Shown: piece by piece, positions 1 through 6,387 of the stretch
Layout of the letters: each line of letters starts with the position of its first letter
Position numbering within the stretch: the stretch's first letter is position 1
DNA from: GCA-002701945 sp964442015
GTDB lineage: Bacteria; Fidelibacterota; Marinisomatia; Marinisomatales; TCS55
Assembly (NCBI GenBank): GCA_964442015.1
Contig: CAYTYA010000031.1
Location: 1-18,231, forward strand
Direction: 5' to 3'
Length of the DNA: 18,231 nucleotides
Position numbers and translations under genes: made by a program
Notes under the pieces: generated by a model
Databases searched by the model: none
What the model was told of the DNA's origin: nothing
The model's input: the letters and a program-made list of their open reading frames with translations, nothing else

Positions 1-72
1 AAAAGTTATTATTTATTGACATAAATAAACGTAATAAGCTACCTTCAGCGGCTTTATTCGAACTGAAAAAAA
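1..72 (+). promoter_or_regulatory. rplM upstream region with possible promoter and leader hairpins
   Basis: A consensus -35-like TTGACA lies at 16-21. The best-placed -10-like element is a weak TACCTT at 40-45 (18-bp spacer), so the promoter call is tentative. Two mutually exclusive hairpins can be drawn before the start codon. TTCAG (44-48) pairs with CTGAA (63-67). Alternatively, AATAAGC (33-39) pairs with GCTTTATT (51-58) with one bulged base. No Shine-Dalgarno sequence precedes the ATG at 73; an A-run does. Such a structure could serve autogenous control by L13, which is known in other phyla, but only the pairing potential is visible here. Confidence 0.35.
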
Positions 73-501
73 ATGAATACATTTTCGATAAAACAATCTG
101 AAATTAATAAAGACTGGCTTGTAGCTGATGCTAATGGACAGACTCTAGGGCGATTTGCATCCAAAATTGCACAATTGCTTAAAGGGAAACATAAGCCAAC
201 GTATACTCCCCATATGGATATGGGAGACTGTGTTATTGTTATCAATGCTGAAAAGATTGTTCTTTCCGGTTCAAAAGAAAAAGATAAAACATATTTTAGT
301 CATTCAGGTTATCCTGGGGCTACTTCTTTTATTGGTGTATCCCATGTGCGAAAATATCATCCTGAAAGAATTTTAGAATCCGCGATTAAAGGTATGCTCC
401 CTAAAAATAAATTGGGTCGCAAAATTATGACTCATTTACGCATATACAGTGGTCCAACGCATCCTCACTTTGCTCAAAATCCAAAGGAAATTGAATTATA
501 A
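73..501 (+). CDS. rplM: 50S ribosomal protein L13
   Basis: Large-subunit protein that binds 23S rRNA early in 50S assembly. The 142-residue length is the family norm. The conserved order is visible: DA-x4-LGR at residues 19-27, GKHKP at 38-42, GDCVIVINAEK at 51-61, HSGYPG at 77-82, KGMLPKNKLGR at 106-116 and the HPHFAQNP tail at 130-137. It opens the run rplM-rpsI-rpsB-tsf-pyrH-frr. The rplM-rpsI pair is one of the most conserved gene pairs in bacteria. The stop overlaps the rpsI start by one base (TAATG), which suggests translational coupling. The start at 73 is set by the usual L13 N-terminus; no Shine-Dalgarno is seen. Confidence 0.98.
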   Translation: MNTFSIKQSEINKDWLVADANGQTLGRFASKIAQLLKGKHKPTYTPHMDMGDCVIVINAEKIVLSGSKEKDKTYFSHSGYPGATSFIGVSHVRKYHPERILESAIKGMLPKNKLGRKIMTHLRIYSGPTHPHFAQNPKEIEL

Positions 502-893
502 TGCCATCTTTGATTAAAAATGGTACAGGTAGAAGAAAATCTTCTGTAGCAAGAGTCTACCTTGCATCTGGGAAAGGTAAAATTACAATAAATGGAAGAG
601 ATTTTAGGAAATATCTTTGTCGTGATACATTGGCGAATGTTGTTTTAGAACCATTAGAAGCCATTGATAAAGTTAAAGCCTATGATTTTAATATTAATGT
701 ACGTGGAGGTGGCTTAACTGGACAAGCAGGGGCAATTCGATTAGGTATAGCGCGAGCATTACTTGAAGAAAATGTTGATTATAGATCTTTATTAAAAGCA
801 GGAGGCTATTTAAAAAGAGATTCAAGAAAGGTAGAACGAAAGAAATATGGTCAACCGGGAGCACGTAAAAGATTCCAATTTTCTAAACGTTAA
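501..893 (+). CDS. rpsI: 30S ribosomal protein S9
   Basis: Small-subunit protein of the 30S head. Its C-terminal tail reaches the P-site tRNA. The product has 130 residues, the normal size. GTGRRKSSVARVYL near residues 8-21 is the family N-terminal signature. NVRGGGLTGQAGAIRLGIARAL in the middle is the conserved core. The basic tail ends in the invariant form GARKRFQFSKR, so the tRNA-contacting C-terminus is intact. The start codon overlaps the last base of the rplM stop. Only six bases separate its stop from rpsB. Confidence 0.98.
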   Translation: MPSLIKNGTGRRKSSVARVYLASGKGKITINGRDFRKYLCRDTLANVVLEPLEAIDKVKAYDFNINVRGGGLTGQAGAIRLGIARALLEENVDYRSLLKAGGYLKRDSRKVERKKYGQPGARKRFQFSKR

Positions 894-899
894 TATAGT

Positions 900-1757
900 A
901 TGTCTGAAGTAAACTTTAAAAATTTATTAAGTACTGGCGCCCATTTTGGTCATGTTACAAGAAAATGGCACCCATCATATGCACCCTATATTCTTATGGA
1001 AAGAAATGGTGTACATATTATTAATTTAGAAGAAACATTATCTGGATTGAAAAAAGCACAGGATTTTCTTTCTAAAATTGTAAAGAAAAATGGAGAAGTA
1101 CTTTTTGTAGGAACCAAAAAGCAAGCAAAAGATATTGTTCAGCAAGAAGCTGATCGTTGTGGTATGTTTTATGTTGTAGAAAGATGGTTAGGAGGCACAC
1201 TTACTAATTACTCAACAATTAAAAAAAGTATTAAAAGATTACAATTACTTGAAAAAGAAGGTTCAAGTATTTATCAGGATTTAACAAAAAAAGAAATCCA
1301 GATGCTAAATCGTGAGCGTGTTAAGCTAGCAGATCAACATCGAGGTATCAAAGATATGCGAAGAGTACCTGATGTGTTAGTAGTAGTTGATGCTAACTTT
1401 GAATCTACTGCTGTTCAGGAAGCTATAAGATTAGAAATTCCAGTAATAGCTATTGTTGATAGCAATACTGATCCTTCAATCGTAAGTCATGTTATACCAG
1501 CAAATGATGATTCTATTCGAACTATACAATTAATATTATCTGCTCTTACTGATGCAATATTATCCGCACAAGTAAAGGATGTGGATAATAAAAATGAAAA
1601 AGCTAAAGACAATGAATCTCCTAAAAAGAAAGATGATTTAGATTCTTATAAATCTGATGATAAAATATTGTCAGAAAATAAGGATAAAGTTATCGATGAT
1701 AACGATAATCCTGATGAAATTGATAAAAATAATGGTAAAGTGGAGAATGACAAATGA
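900..1757 (+). CDS. rpsB: 30S ribosomal protein S2 with charged C-terminal extension
   Basis: S2 joins the 30S subunit late and is needed to dock ribosomal protein S1. Residues 1-225 form a standard S2 core: GAHFGHVTRKWHP at 13-25, FVGTKKQAKDIV at 69-80, RWLGGTLTN at 95-103 and the PDVLVVVDANFE strand at 157-168. Residues 226-285 are an extra tail made almost wholly of Lys, Asp, Glu and Asn, with no hydrophobic core, so it is probably disordered. E. coli S2 is about 240 residues, so this protein is some 45-60 residues longer. No Shine-Dalgarno precedes the start. The stop overlaps the tsf start by four bases (ATGA), giving the classic rpsB-tsf couple. Confidence 0.97.
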   Translation: MSEVNFKNLLSTGAHFGHVTRKWHPSYAPYILMERNGVHIINLEETLSGLKKAQDFLSKIVKKNGEVLFVGTKKQAKDIVQQEADRCGMFYVVERWLGGTLTNYSTIKKSIKRLQLLEKEGSSIYQDLTKKEIQMLNRERVKLADQHRGIKDMRRVPDVLVVVDANFESTAVQEAIRLEIPVIAIVDSNTDPSIVSHVIPANDDSIRTIQLILSALTDAILSAQVKDVDNKNEKAKDNESPKKKDDLDSYKSDDKILSENKDKVIDDNDNPDEIDKNNGKVENDK

Positions 1758-2362
1758 GTGTAGATGCTAAAGTTGTAAAAGTTTTACGTGAGAAAACTGG
1801 TGCGGGAATGATGGATTGTAAAAGAGCTCTTGTTGAGACAAATGGGGATCTTGCAAAAGCTATTGAAGAATTAAGGAAAGCTGGTGTAGCTAAAGCTGAA
1901 AAAAAAGGATCTAGAGCCGCTCAAGAAGGACTTATATATTCTTATATTCATCATGGTGGAAGATTAGGTGTTCTATTGGAAGTAAACTGTGAAACTGATT
2001 TTGTAGCTAAAACAGATGGTTTTAAAGAGTTAGTACATAATTTATCTATCCAGATTGCTGCTACAAATCCTGTATCTGTTAATAGAGATTCTGTATCAAA
2101 AGATCTAGTTAAAAAAGAAAAAAATATTTATATGGAACAAGCAAAAGGTTCCAAGAAGCCAGAGAATGTTATTGAAAAAATTGTCGAAGGTAAGATGGAC
2201 AAATATTTTCAGGAAAACTGCTTACTTGAACAACCTTTTATTAAAGATCCAGATAAGACAATAAAGGATCTAATTACTGAAACTATTGCGACGTTAGGCG
2301 AAAATATTGCTGTTGGAAGATATATACGTTTTGCGATAGGTGAATCTCATAACGAAAACTAA
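1754..2362 (+). CDS. tsf: Elongation factor Ts, short form
   Basis: Guanine-nucleotide exchange factor that releases GDP from EF-Tu. At 202 residues it is the short form found in many bacteria, against about 283 in E. coli. The UBA-like N-terminal domain carries TGAGMMDCKRAL (15-26), and the core carries CETDFVA (79-85), whose TDFV motif contacts the EF-Tu nucleotide pocket. GENIAVGRYIRF closes the core. The start lies in the ATGA overlap with rpsB and is preceded by GGAG eight bases upstream, one of the clearer Shine-Dalgarno sites here. The spacing and overlap imply coupled translation with S2. Confidence 0.97.
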   Translation: MSVDAKVVKVLREKTGAGMMDCKRALVETNGDLAKAIEELRKAGVAKAEKKGSRAAQEGLIYSYIHHGGRLGVLLEVNCETDFVAKTDGFKELVHNLSIQIAATNPVSVNRDSVSKDLVKKEKNIYMEQAKGSKKPENVIEKIVEGKMDKYFQENCLLEQPFIKDPDKTIKDLITETIATLGENIAVGRYIRFAIGESHNEN

Positions 2363-2374
2363 TTATAATTAATA

Positions 2375-3091
2375 ATGTCTGATCCTGCTTATCAGCGGCT
2401 TGTACTCAAATTATCAGGTGAGGTACTTGCTGGTGATAAAGGATTTGGTATCGATCCAATTAAAGCAAATAATTTAGCTCAAGAAATTAATTCAATTCAT
2501 GATATGGGTGTTTCTATAGTATTAATTATTGGAGCAGGTAATATTTTCAGGGGAATTCAAGCTGCTTCTAAAGGTATGCAACGTGTAACAGGCGATTATT
2601 TAGGGATGCTTGCAACTATTATGAATGCAGTATGCGTCCAAGATGCTTTAGAAAATTTAGGTTCCGTTACTAGAACATTATCAGCAATAACTGTAGCTCA
2701 AATTGCAGAACCTTATATTAGGCGCAGAGCACTACGGCATTTGGAAAAAGGAAGAATTGTAATTGTAGCTGGCGGTACAGGAAATCCATATTTTACTACA
2801 GATACGGCTGCAGCATTAAGAGCAACAGAACTTGGTGCCGAAGTATTAATAAAAGGAACAAAAGTTGATGGTGTATATGATAAAGATCCATTATTACACT
2901 CTGATGCCAAGTTGTATGAAAAGGTTTCATTTAAAGAAGTAATTCAGAAAGAACTTCGAGTTATGGATATGACAGCTATATCTTTATGTAAAGAAAATTC
3001 GTTACCCATTAGAGTTTTTAATATTAATAAGAGTGGAGAATTAAAAAAATTGGTCCTTGGTGAACCAATTGGAACTTTAGTAGGAGATTAA
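2375..3091 (+). CDS. pyrH: Uridylate kinase (UMP kinase)
   Basis: Phosphorylates UMP to UDP with ATP in the cytoplasm, feeding UTP, CTP and deoxypyrimidine synthesis. It belongs to the amino-acid kinase family and forms hexamers. The product has 238 residues, the usual length. Visible motifs are KLSGE (12-16), the phosphate-binding IGAGNIFRG (52-60), GDYLGMLATIMN (73-84), AGGTGNPYFTTDTAAALRA (132-150) and DGVYDKDP (165-172). The glycine loop reads GAGN where many members have GGGN, a mild change. It sits between tsf and frr as in most bacteria. It starts 12 bases after tsf without a recognisable Shine-Dalgarno. Confidence 0.97.
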   Translation: MSDPAYQRLVLKLSGEVLAGDKGFGIDPIKANNLAQEINSIHDMGVSIVLIIGAGNIFRGIQAASKGMQRVTGDYLGMLATIMNAVCVQDALENLGSVTRTLSAITVAQIAEPYIRRRALRHLEKGRIVIVAGGTGNPYFTTDTAAALRATELGAEVLIKGTKVDGVYDKDPLLHSDAKLYEKVSFKEVIQKELRVMDMTAISLCKENSLPIRVFNINKSGELKKLVLGEPIGTLVGD

Positions 3092-3095
3092 TATT

Positions 3096-3653
3096 ATGAT
3101 AAAGGATATTACTCAAGATGCTTTACAGCGCATGGATCAAGCTGTAGTTCATACTAGAACAGAAATGAGCAAAGTTCGTACTGGTAGAGCAAATACTGAA
3201 TTGGTTGAATCCATACGAGTGTCTTATTATGGTTCTTTAACACCTTTAAATCAACTCTCAACAATATCTATTCCTGAGCCTAGATTAATTACTATTCATC
3301 CTTTTGATAAATCTGTTATTGATGAAATAGAGAAAGCTATTATGGAAAGCAACCTTGGTTTAACTCCAAATAACAATGGTGATCTTATACATGTCCCGAT
3401 ACCTCCACTATCTGAAGAGAGAAGAGTTGATTTAACTAAATATATTCACAAATTAGCCGAGGAAGGTAGGGTGGCTGTAAGAAATGTAAGGAGAGATGCT
3501 ATAAACCATCTTAGATCTCTTCAAAGAGAAGACCATATTTCAGAAGATGAAATTAAACGTGCTGAAGTAGAAATACAGGATATTACAGATAGTCATGTAA
3601 AAACTTTAAATGAAATTATGGAAAGTAAGGAAAAGGAAATAATGATAGTTTAA
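3096..3653 (+). CDS. frr: Ribosome recycling factor
   Basis: Works with EF-G after termination to split the 70S ribosome. The 185 residues match the family length. The three-helix bundle is formed by the N-terminal helix and the C-terminal helices (about 1-30 and 105-185). VRTGRAN (27-33) is the signature hinge sequence, and RNVRRDA (129-135) contains the conserved rRNA-contacting arginine equivalent to R132 of E. coli. Domain II is the beta-rich segment between them. AGGAG lies nine bases before the ATG, inside the 3' end of pyrH. It is the last gene of the operon; its stop is 20 bases from the stop of the convergent nrdJ. Confidence 0.97.
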   Translation: MIKDITQDALQRMDQAVVHTRTEMSKVRTGRANTELVESIRVSYYGSLTPLNQLSTISIPEPRLITIHPFDKSVIDEIEKAIMESNLGLTPNNNGDLIHVPIPPLSEERRVDLTKYIHKLAEEGRVAVRNVRRDAINHLRSLQREDHISEDEIKRAEVEIQDITDSHVKTLNEIMESKEKEIMIV

Positions 3654-3673
3654 ATTATTAAGTTTCTGAAATA

Positions 3674-6076
3674 TCAGTCACATTTTGACCAGCCACATTG
3701 CCTACATACAATACATCCATTTTCATTTACTAAATCATGAGATCCTTCTTCGCAAGTGCTTATTTGCACATCAGAGCTAGTTGGTGCCATTGTAATTAGC
3801 GGTTTTTGATCATCATAAGAAAGATCATCTACACCATTTAATTGTTGTTCCTTTTCTTTTAAGTAATCATCTAGTGCTTTACCTATTGCATCTGGTGTCG
3901 ATAATATTAAGCGACCATTTTCCCATGTTGGATTTGGGCCAGAAATGCCTTTTAATTGACGGACAACAGAATGCGGGTTAACTCCAGAACGTAATGCTAA
4001 TGATATTAATCTACTAATAGCTTCAGATTGAGCTGCAGCATTACCGCCAGCTTTACCAATAGTTGTGAATACTTCACATAACCCTTCATGATCTTCATTA
4101 ATTGTAATATATAAAGAACCTTCACCTGTACGTATGCGACGGGTTTCACCATTTGTAGCAACCGGACGGACTCTAGGTGTTGGAGATATCTGTGATTCTG
4201 TTTTAGTGGTATTATTACTGATCTTTTTTTCTTTTTTAACTTTTTTCTTATCAGTAACTAAGATTCCCTCTCTAGATCCTTCTCTATATACAGTTATACC
4301 TTTTAGTCCAGATTTATATGCAGTCATATAAATATCTGCAACTGTTTCAACAGTTATATCTTCAGCTAGATTCACAGTTGATGATATAGAACTATCAATA
4401 TATTTCTGAACAATACCTTGCATTTTAACACGGAAGAATGGATCAATATTATGTGCGGTTATAACATATTCAGGTAAAGATTCATCAGTGCCAAATAACT
4501 TCTTTATTGTAGGGTGATAAACTTTATATTCATCAAAATCTTTTCCATAGCCATCATTTTTCTTTACTCTTCTCTTATAACTTGTTGCAAATATAGGTTC
4601 AACACCTGAAGTTACTCTTGAAACGATCGCACCGCTTCCTGTTGGAGCAACAGTTGTAATTGTAGAATTTCGTATACCTGTTTTGCGAATATTATCCTGT
4701 ATTATTTTAGGTAAATCTTTTACAAACTTACTTTTACTATATCCCGACCAATCATATTTGGGGAAAACACCTTTTTCTTGTGCTAAGGTATTACTTGTTT
4801 CATATGCAGTATCTCGAAAAATTTTCATAATCTGATCTGTAGTTTGTAAAGCATCTTCACTATCATACTTAATGCCCATTTTAAGAAGCATATCACCAAG
4901 GCCGAGTATTCCAAGACCTATCCTACGATCATTTGTGGCATTTTCTTTTTGTGCATCTAGCGCATGTCGATCTAGATTGTAATCAATAACATTATCCAGG
5001 AATCTAGTCCCAATAGATACAGTTTCTTTAAACTCATCAATCATAAAATTGCCTGATTCATCCGCAAAACGTTCAAGGTTAACTGCGCCAAGATTACAAC
5101 AACCACCATCAGGAAGCGGTTGCTCTGCACACGGATTTGTTGATACTAAAGGACTACAATATTCTGCATTATGATAATCTTTCATTGTATCCCAAAAAAG
5201 AAGCCCTGGCTCTGCACTCTTATGAGCATTTTCAATAATCTGTTTCCAAATATCTCTTGCTGGTATTGTTTTATATACTTTTTTATCCCAACATAGATCA
5301 AAATCTGAATCTTCATCAACTGCTTTCATAAAATCATGTGTGAGCAAAACGGATATGTTTGAATATTTAACCATATCAATATCGCCTGTCTTTATACTAA
5401 TGAACTTTTCTATATCAGGGTGATCCACACGTAAAGTTTGCATATTGGCACCACGACGTCCATGTTGTGCAATTGTATTAGTATTTTCAGAAAAAAGATT
5501 CATAAACCCTGTTGGCCCACATGATTCTCCACCAGTTCCATTTATTGCTTCACCTGAGGGTCTTAGGACGGAAAGATCATGCCCACATCCACCGCCATAT
5601 TTATATGTTAAAGCTTCATCTACTACTGTTTTATATATATCATTAATTTGGTCATCTTTGATTGCTACGACATAGCAATTGTTCAATGTTGTTGTGATGT
5701 CATCGCGACCTGCTCCATGCATTATTCGGCCACCTGGAACAAATTTAAAATCCTCAAGAACGGTAAAAAATTTCTTTTCCCATTGTTTTTGAAGCTTTTT
5801 ATTTTTTTCGACAGAAGCAAGTGCTTTTGCTTGTCTTTGCCATATTTCCATAGGATGATTTTCCCAAGGAGCTAGGTATTTATTCTTTAAAACATCTGCT
5901 CCTAAGTCATCATCTGTATAGTATGATTCTATAGTAAATTTTTCAGGTATCTCTTTTGTTGATGCTTTACCATTAGCTTCTTCTTGAATCCTTTTAACTT
6001 TCTCTACAAGTTCAGGATCAAACTTTTTTCCTTCATTTGAAGGAAGTGAAAAATCAAATTCCATTGCTTCTGCCAT
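3674..6076 (-). CDS. nrdJ: Adenosylcobalamin-dependent (class II) ribonucleotide reductase
   Basis: Reduces ribonucleotides to deoxyribonucleotides using a thiyl radical generated from coenzyme B12. It needs no separate radical subunit and tolerates both oxic and anoxic conditions. In this 800-residue protein, C134 (LNNC) is the first active-site redox cysteine. N314, C316 and E318 in NPCAEQ form the finger-loop trio, with C316 the thiyl position. C326/C327 lie just after it. VAPTGSGAI (476-484) is the substrate-phosphate loop and RIGLGILGLGD (385-395) another conserved segment. A Lys/Ser/Thr-rich linker (about 608-640) leads to a C-terminal domain. That domain ends in a Cys-rich tail (C775, H780, C788, C791, C794, C799), probably the zinc site and the reductant-shuttling CGWSKC pair. 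AGAGG lies six bases before the start. It stands alone, with no class I genes beside it. Confidence 0.95.
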   Translation of the reverse strand: MAEAMEFDFSLPSNEGKKFDPELVEKVKRIQEEANGKASTKEIPEKFTIESYYTDDDLGADVLKNKYLAPWENHPMEIWQRQAKALASVEKNKKLQKQWEKKFFTVLEDFKFVPGGRIMHGAGRDDITTTLNNCYVVAIKDDQINDIYKTVVDEALTYKYGGGCGHDLSVLRPSGEAINGTGGESCGPTGFMNLFSENTNTIAQHGRRGANMQTLRVDHPDIEKFISIKTGDIDMVKYSNISVLLTHDFMKAVDEDSDFDLCWDKKVYKTIPARDIWKQIIENAHKSAEPGLLFWDTMKDYHNAEYCSPLVSTNPCAEQPLPDGGCCNLGAVNLERFADESGNFMIDEFKETVSIGTRFLDNVIDYNLDRHALDAQKENATNDRRIGLGILGLGDMLLKMGIKYDSEDALQTTDQIMKIFRDTAYETSNTLAQEKGVFPKYDWSGYSKSKFVKDLPKIIQDNIRKTGIRNSTITTVAPTGSGAIVSRVTSGVEPIFATSYKRRVKKNDGYGKDFDEYKVYHPTIKKLFGTDESLPEYVITAHNIDPFFRVKMQGIVQKYIDSSISSTVNLAEDITVETVADIYMTAYKSGLKGITVYREGSREGILVTDKKKVKKEKKISNNTTKTESQISPTPRVRPVATNGETRRIRTGEGSLYITINEDHEGLCEVFTTIGKAGGNAAAQSEAISRLISLALRSGVNPHSVVRQLKGISGPNPTWENGRLILSTPDAIGKALDDYLKEKEQQLNGVDDLSYDDQKPLITMAPTSSDVQISTCEEGSHDLVNENGCIVCRQCGWSKCD

Positions 6077-6128
6077 ATATGTCCTCTTAATTGGTATGTG
6101 GTGTTAACAATTTTAAAAAAACTTGGCT

Positions 6129-6166
6129 GGTAAGTGAATAAGCGATTTACCGCTTGGTTGGCTACC
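6129..6166 (-). ncRNA. Candidate structured leader RNA of nrdJ
   Basis: Read on the minus strand, this is the only GC-richer island in an AT-rich gap. AAGCG (6155-6151) and CGCTT (6144-6140) form a perfect 5-bp hairpin with a six-base loop, GUAAAU. GGUAG (6166-6162) can pair with UUACC (6133-6129, one G-U), giving an outer stem. Alternatively, GGUAA, which spans the stem/loop edge, is an exact complement of UUACC. That pairing gives an H-type pseudoknot or a competing hairpin. AGCCAA occurs twice around it, and a run of seven U follows (6121-6115). The placement between promoter and ribosome-binding site suggests cis regulation of nrdJ. From memory, structured RNAs upstream of nrdJ have been proposed in other bacteria; I cannot confirm that this matches one. 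Confidence 0.4.
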
Positions 6167-6169
6167 ATC

Positions 6170-6198
6170 AATATATTTTACAAAGATTATTTGTTCAA
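6170..6198 (-). promoter_or_regulatory. Candidate nrdJ promoter
   Basis: On the minus strand, TTGAAC (6198-6193) and TATATT (6175-6170) are separated by exactly 17 bp, which fits a sigma70-type promoter (4 of 6 and 5 of 6 consensus bases). Transcription would then begin near 6163, giving a leader of about 87 nt before the nrdJ ATG. A start a few bases further upstream would include the full outer stem of the leader structure. No tandem NrdR box pair was recognised. Confidence 0.45.
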
Positions 6199-6387
6199 GT
6201 ATAAAAGTAAATTTATCATCTTTGTGGAGGAAAAACTTTTGAAATAAGTATGAAATTATAATGAAAAACTTAATTTATTCTTCTTCTTATATAGTTGCTA
6301 TTTATGAATCAATATATCTGAAGTAAATGTTATCGACGATAAAATAATTATCTTTAATAAAAGTTGGATTAAGTACTAAAATTTATA

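Larger units (their letters stand above)
6077..6387. other. Intergenic region upstream of nrdJ (311 bp)
   Basis: No coding sequence is supported here on either strand. The half next to nrdJ holds a promoter candidate and a relatively GC-rich leader, described separately. A 9-bp inverted repeat with one mismatch (CAAAGATTA at 6181-6189, TGATCTTTG-like arm ending at 6224) surrounds the -35 element and could be an operator or chance in AT-rich DNA. The half next to the PqaA-family gene is very AT-rich. It holds the palindrome TTATCG-A-CGATAA (6330-6342), which overlaps a second inverted repeat, GATAA/TTATC (6338-6352). No GC-rich terminator hairpin is seen after that gene. Confidence 0.6.

Noticed and set aside
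775..870. tRNA, rRNA, CRISPR, insertion sequence or defence-system signatures anywhere in the window
   Set aside because: Scanning both strands showed no cloverleaf, repeat-spacer pattern, transposase or phage protein. Nearly all sequence is accounted for by housekeeping genes. The coordinates given are only a placeholder for the whole window.
4134..4331. Open frames antisense to nrdJ, fabF, fabG and other genes
   Set aside because: They are shadow frames of well-supported genes, with no recognisable protein features and no plausible start signals.
6224..6260. Small + strand gene after a GGAGG sequence at about 6226
   Set aside because: The possible starts downstream reach stop codons within a few codons, so the purine-rich site has no reading frame to serve.
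6077..6387. Cobalamin riboswitch upstream of the B12-dependent nrdJ
   Set aside because: No recognisable B12-box core and too little GC-rich structure. The leader after the candidate promoter is under 100 nt, too short for a canonical cobalamin riboswitch.
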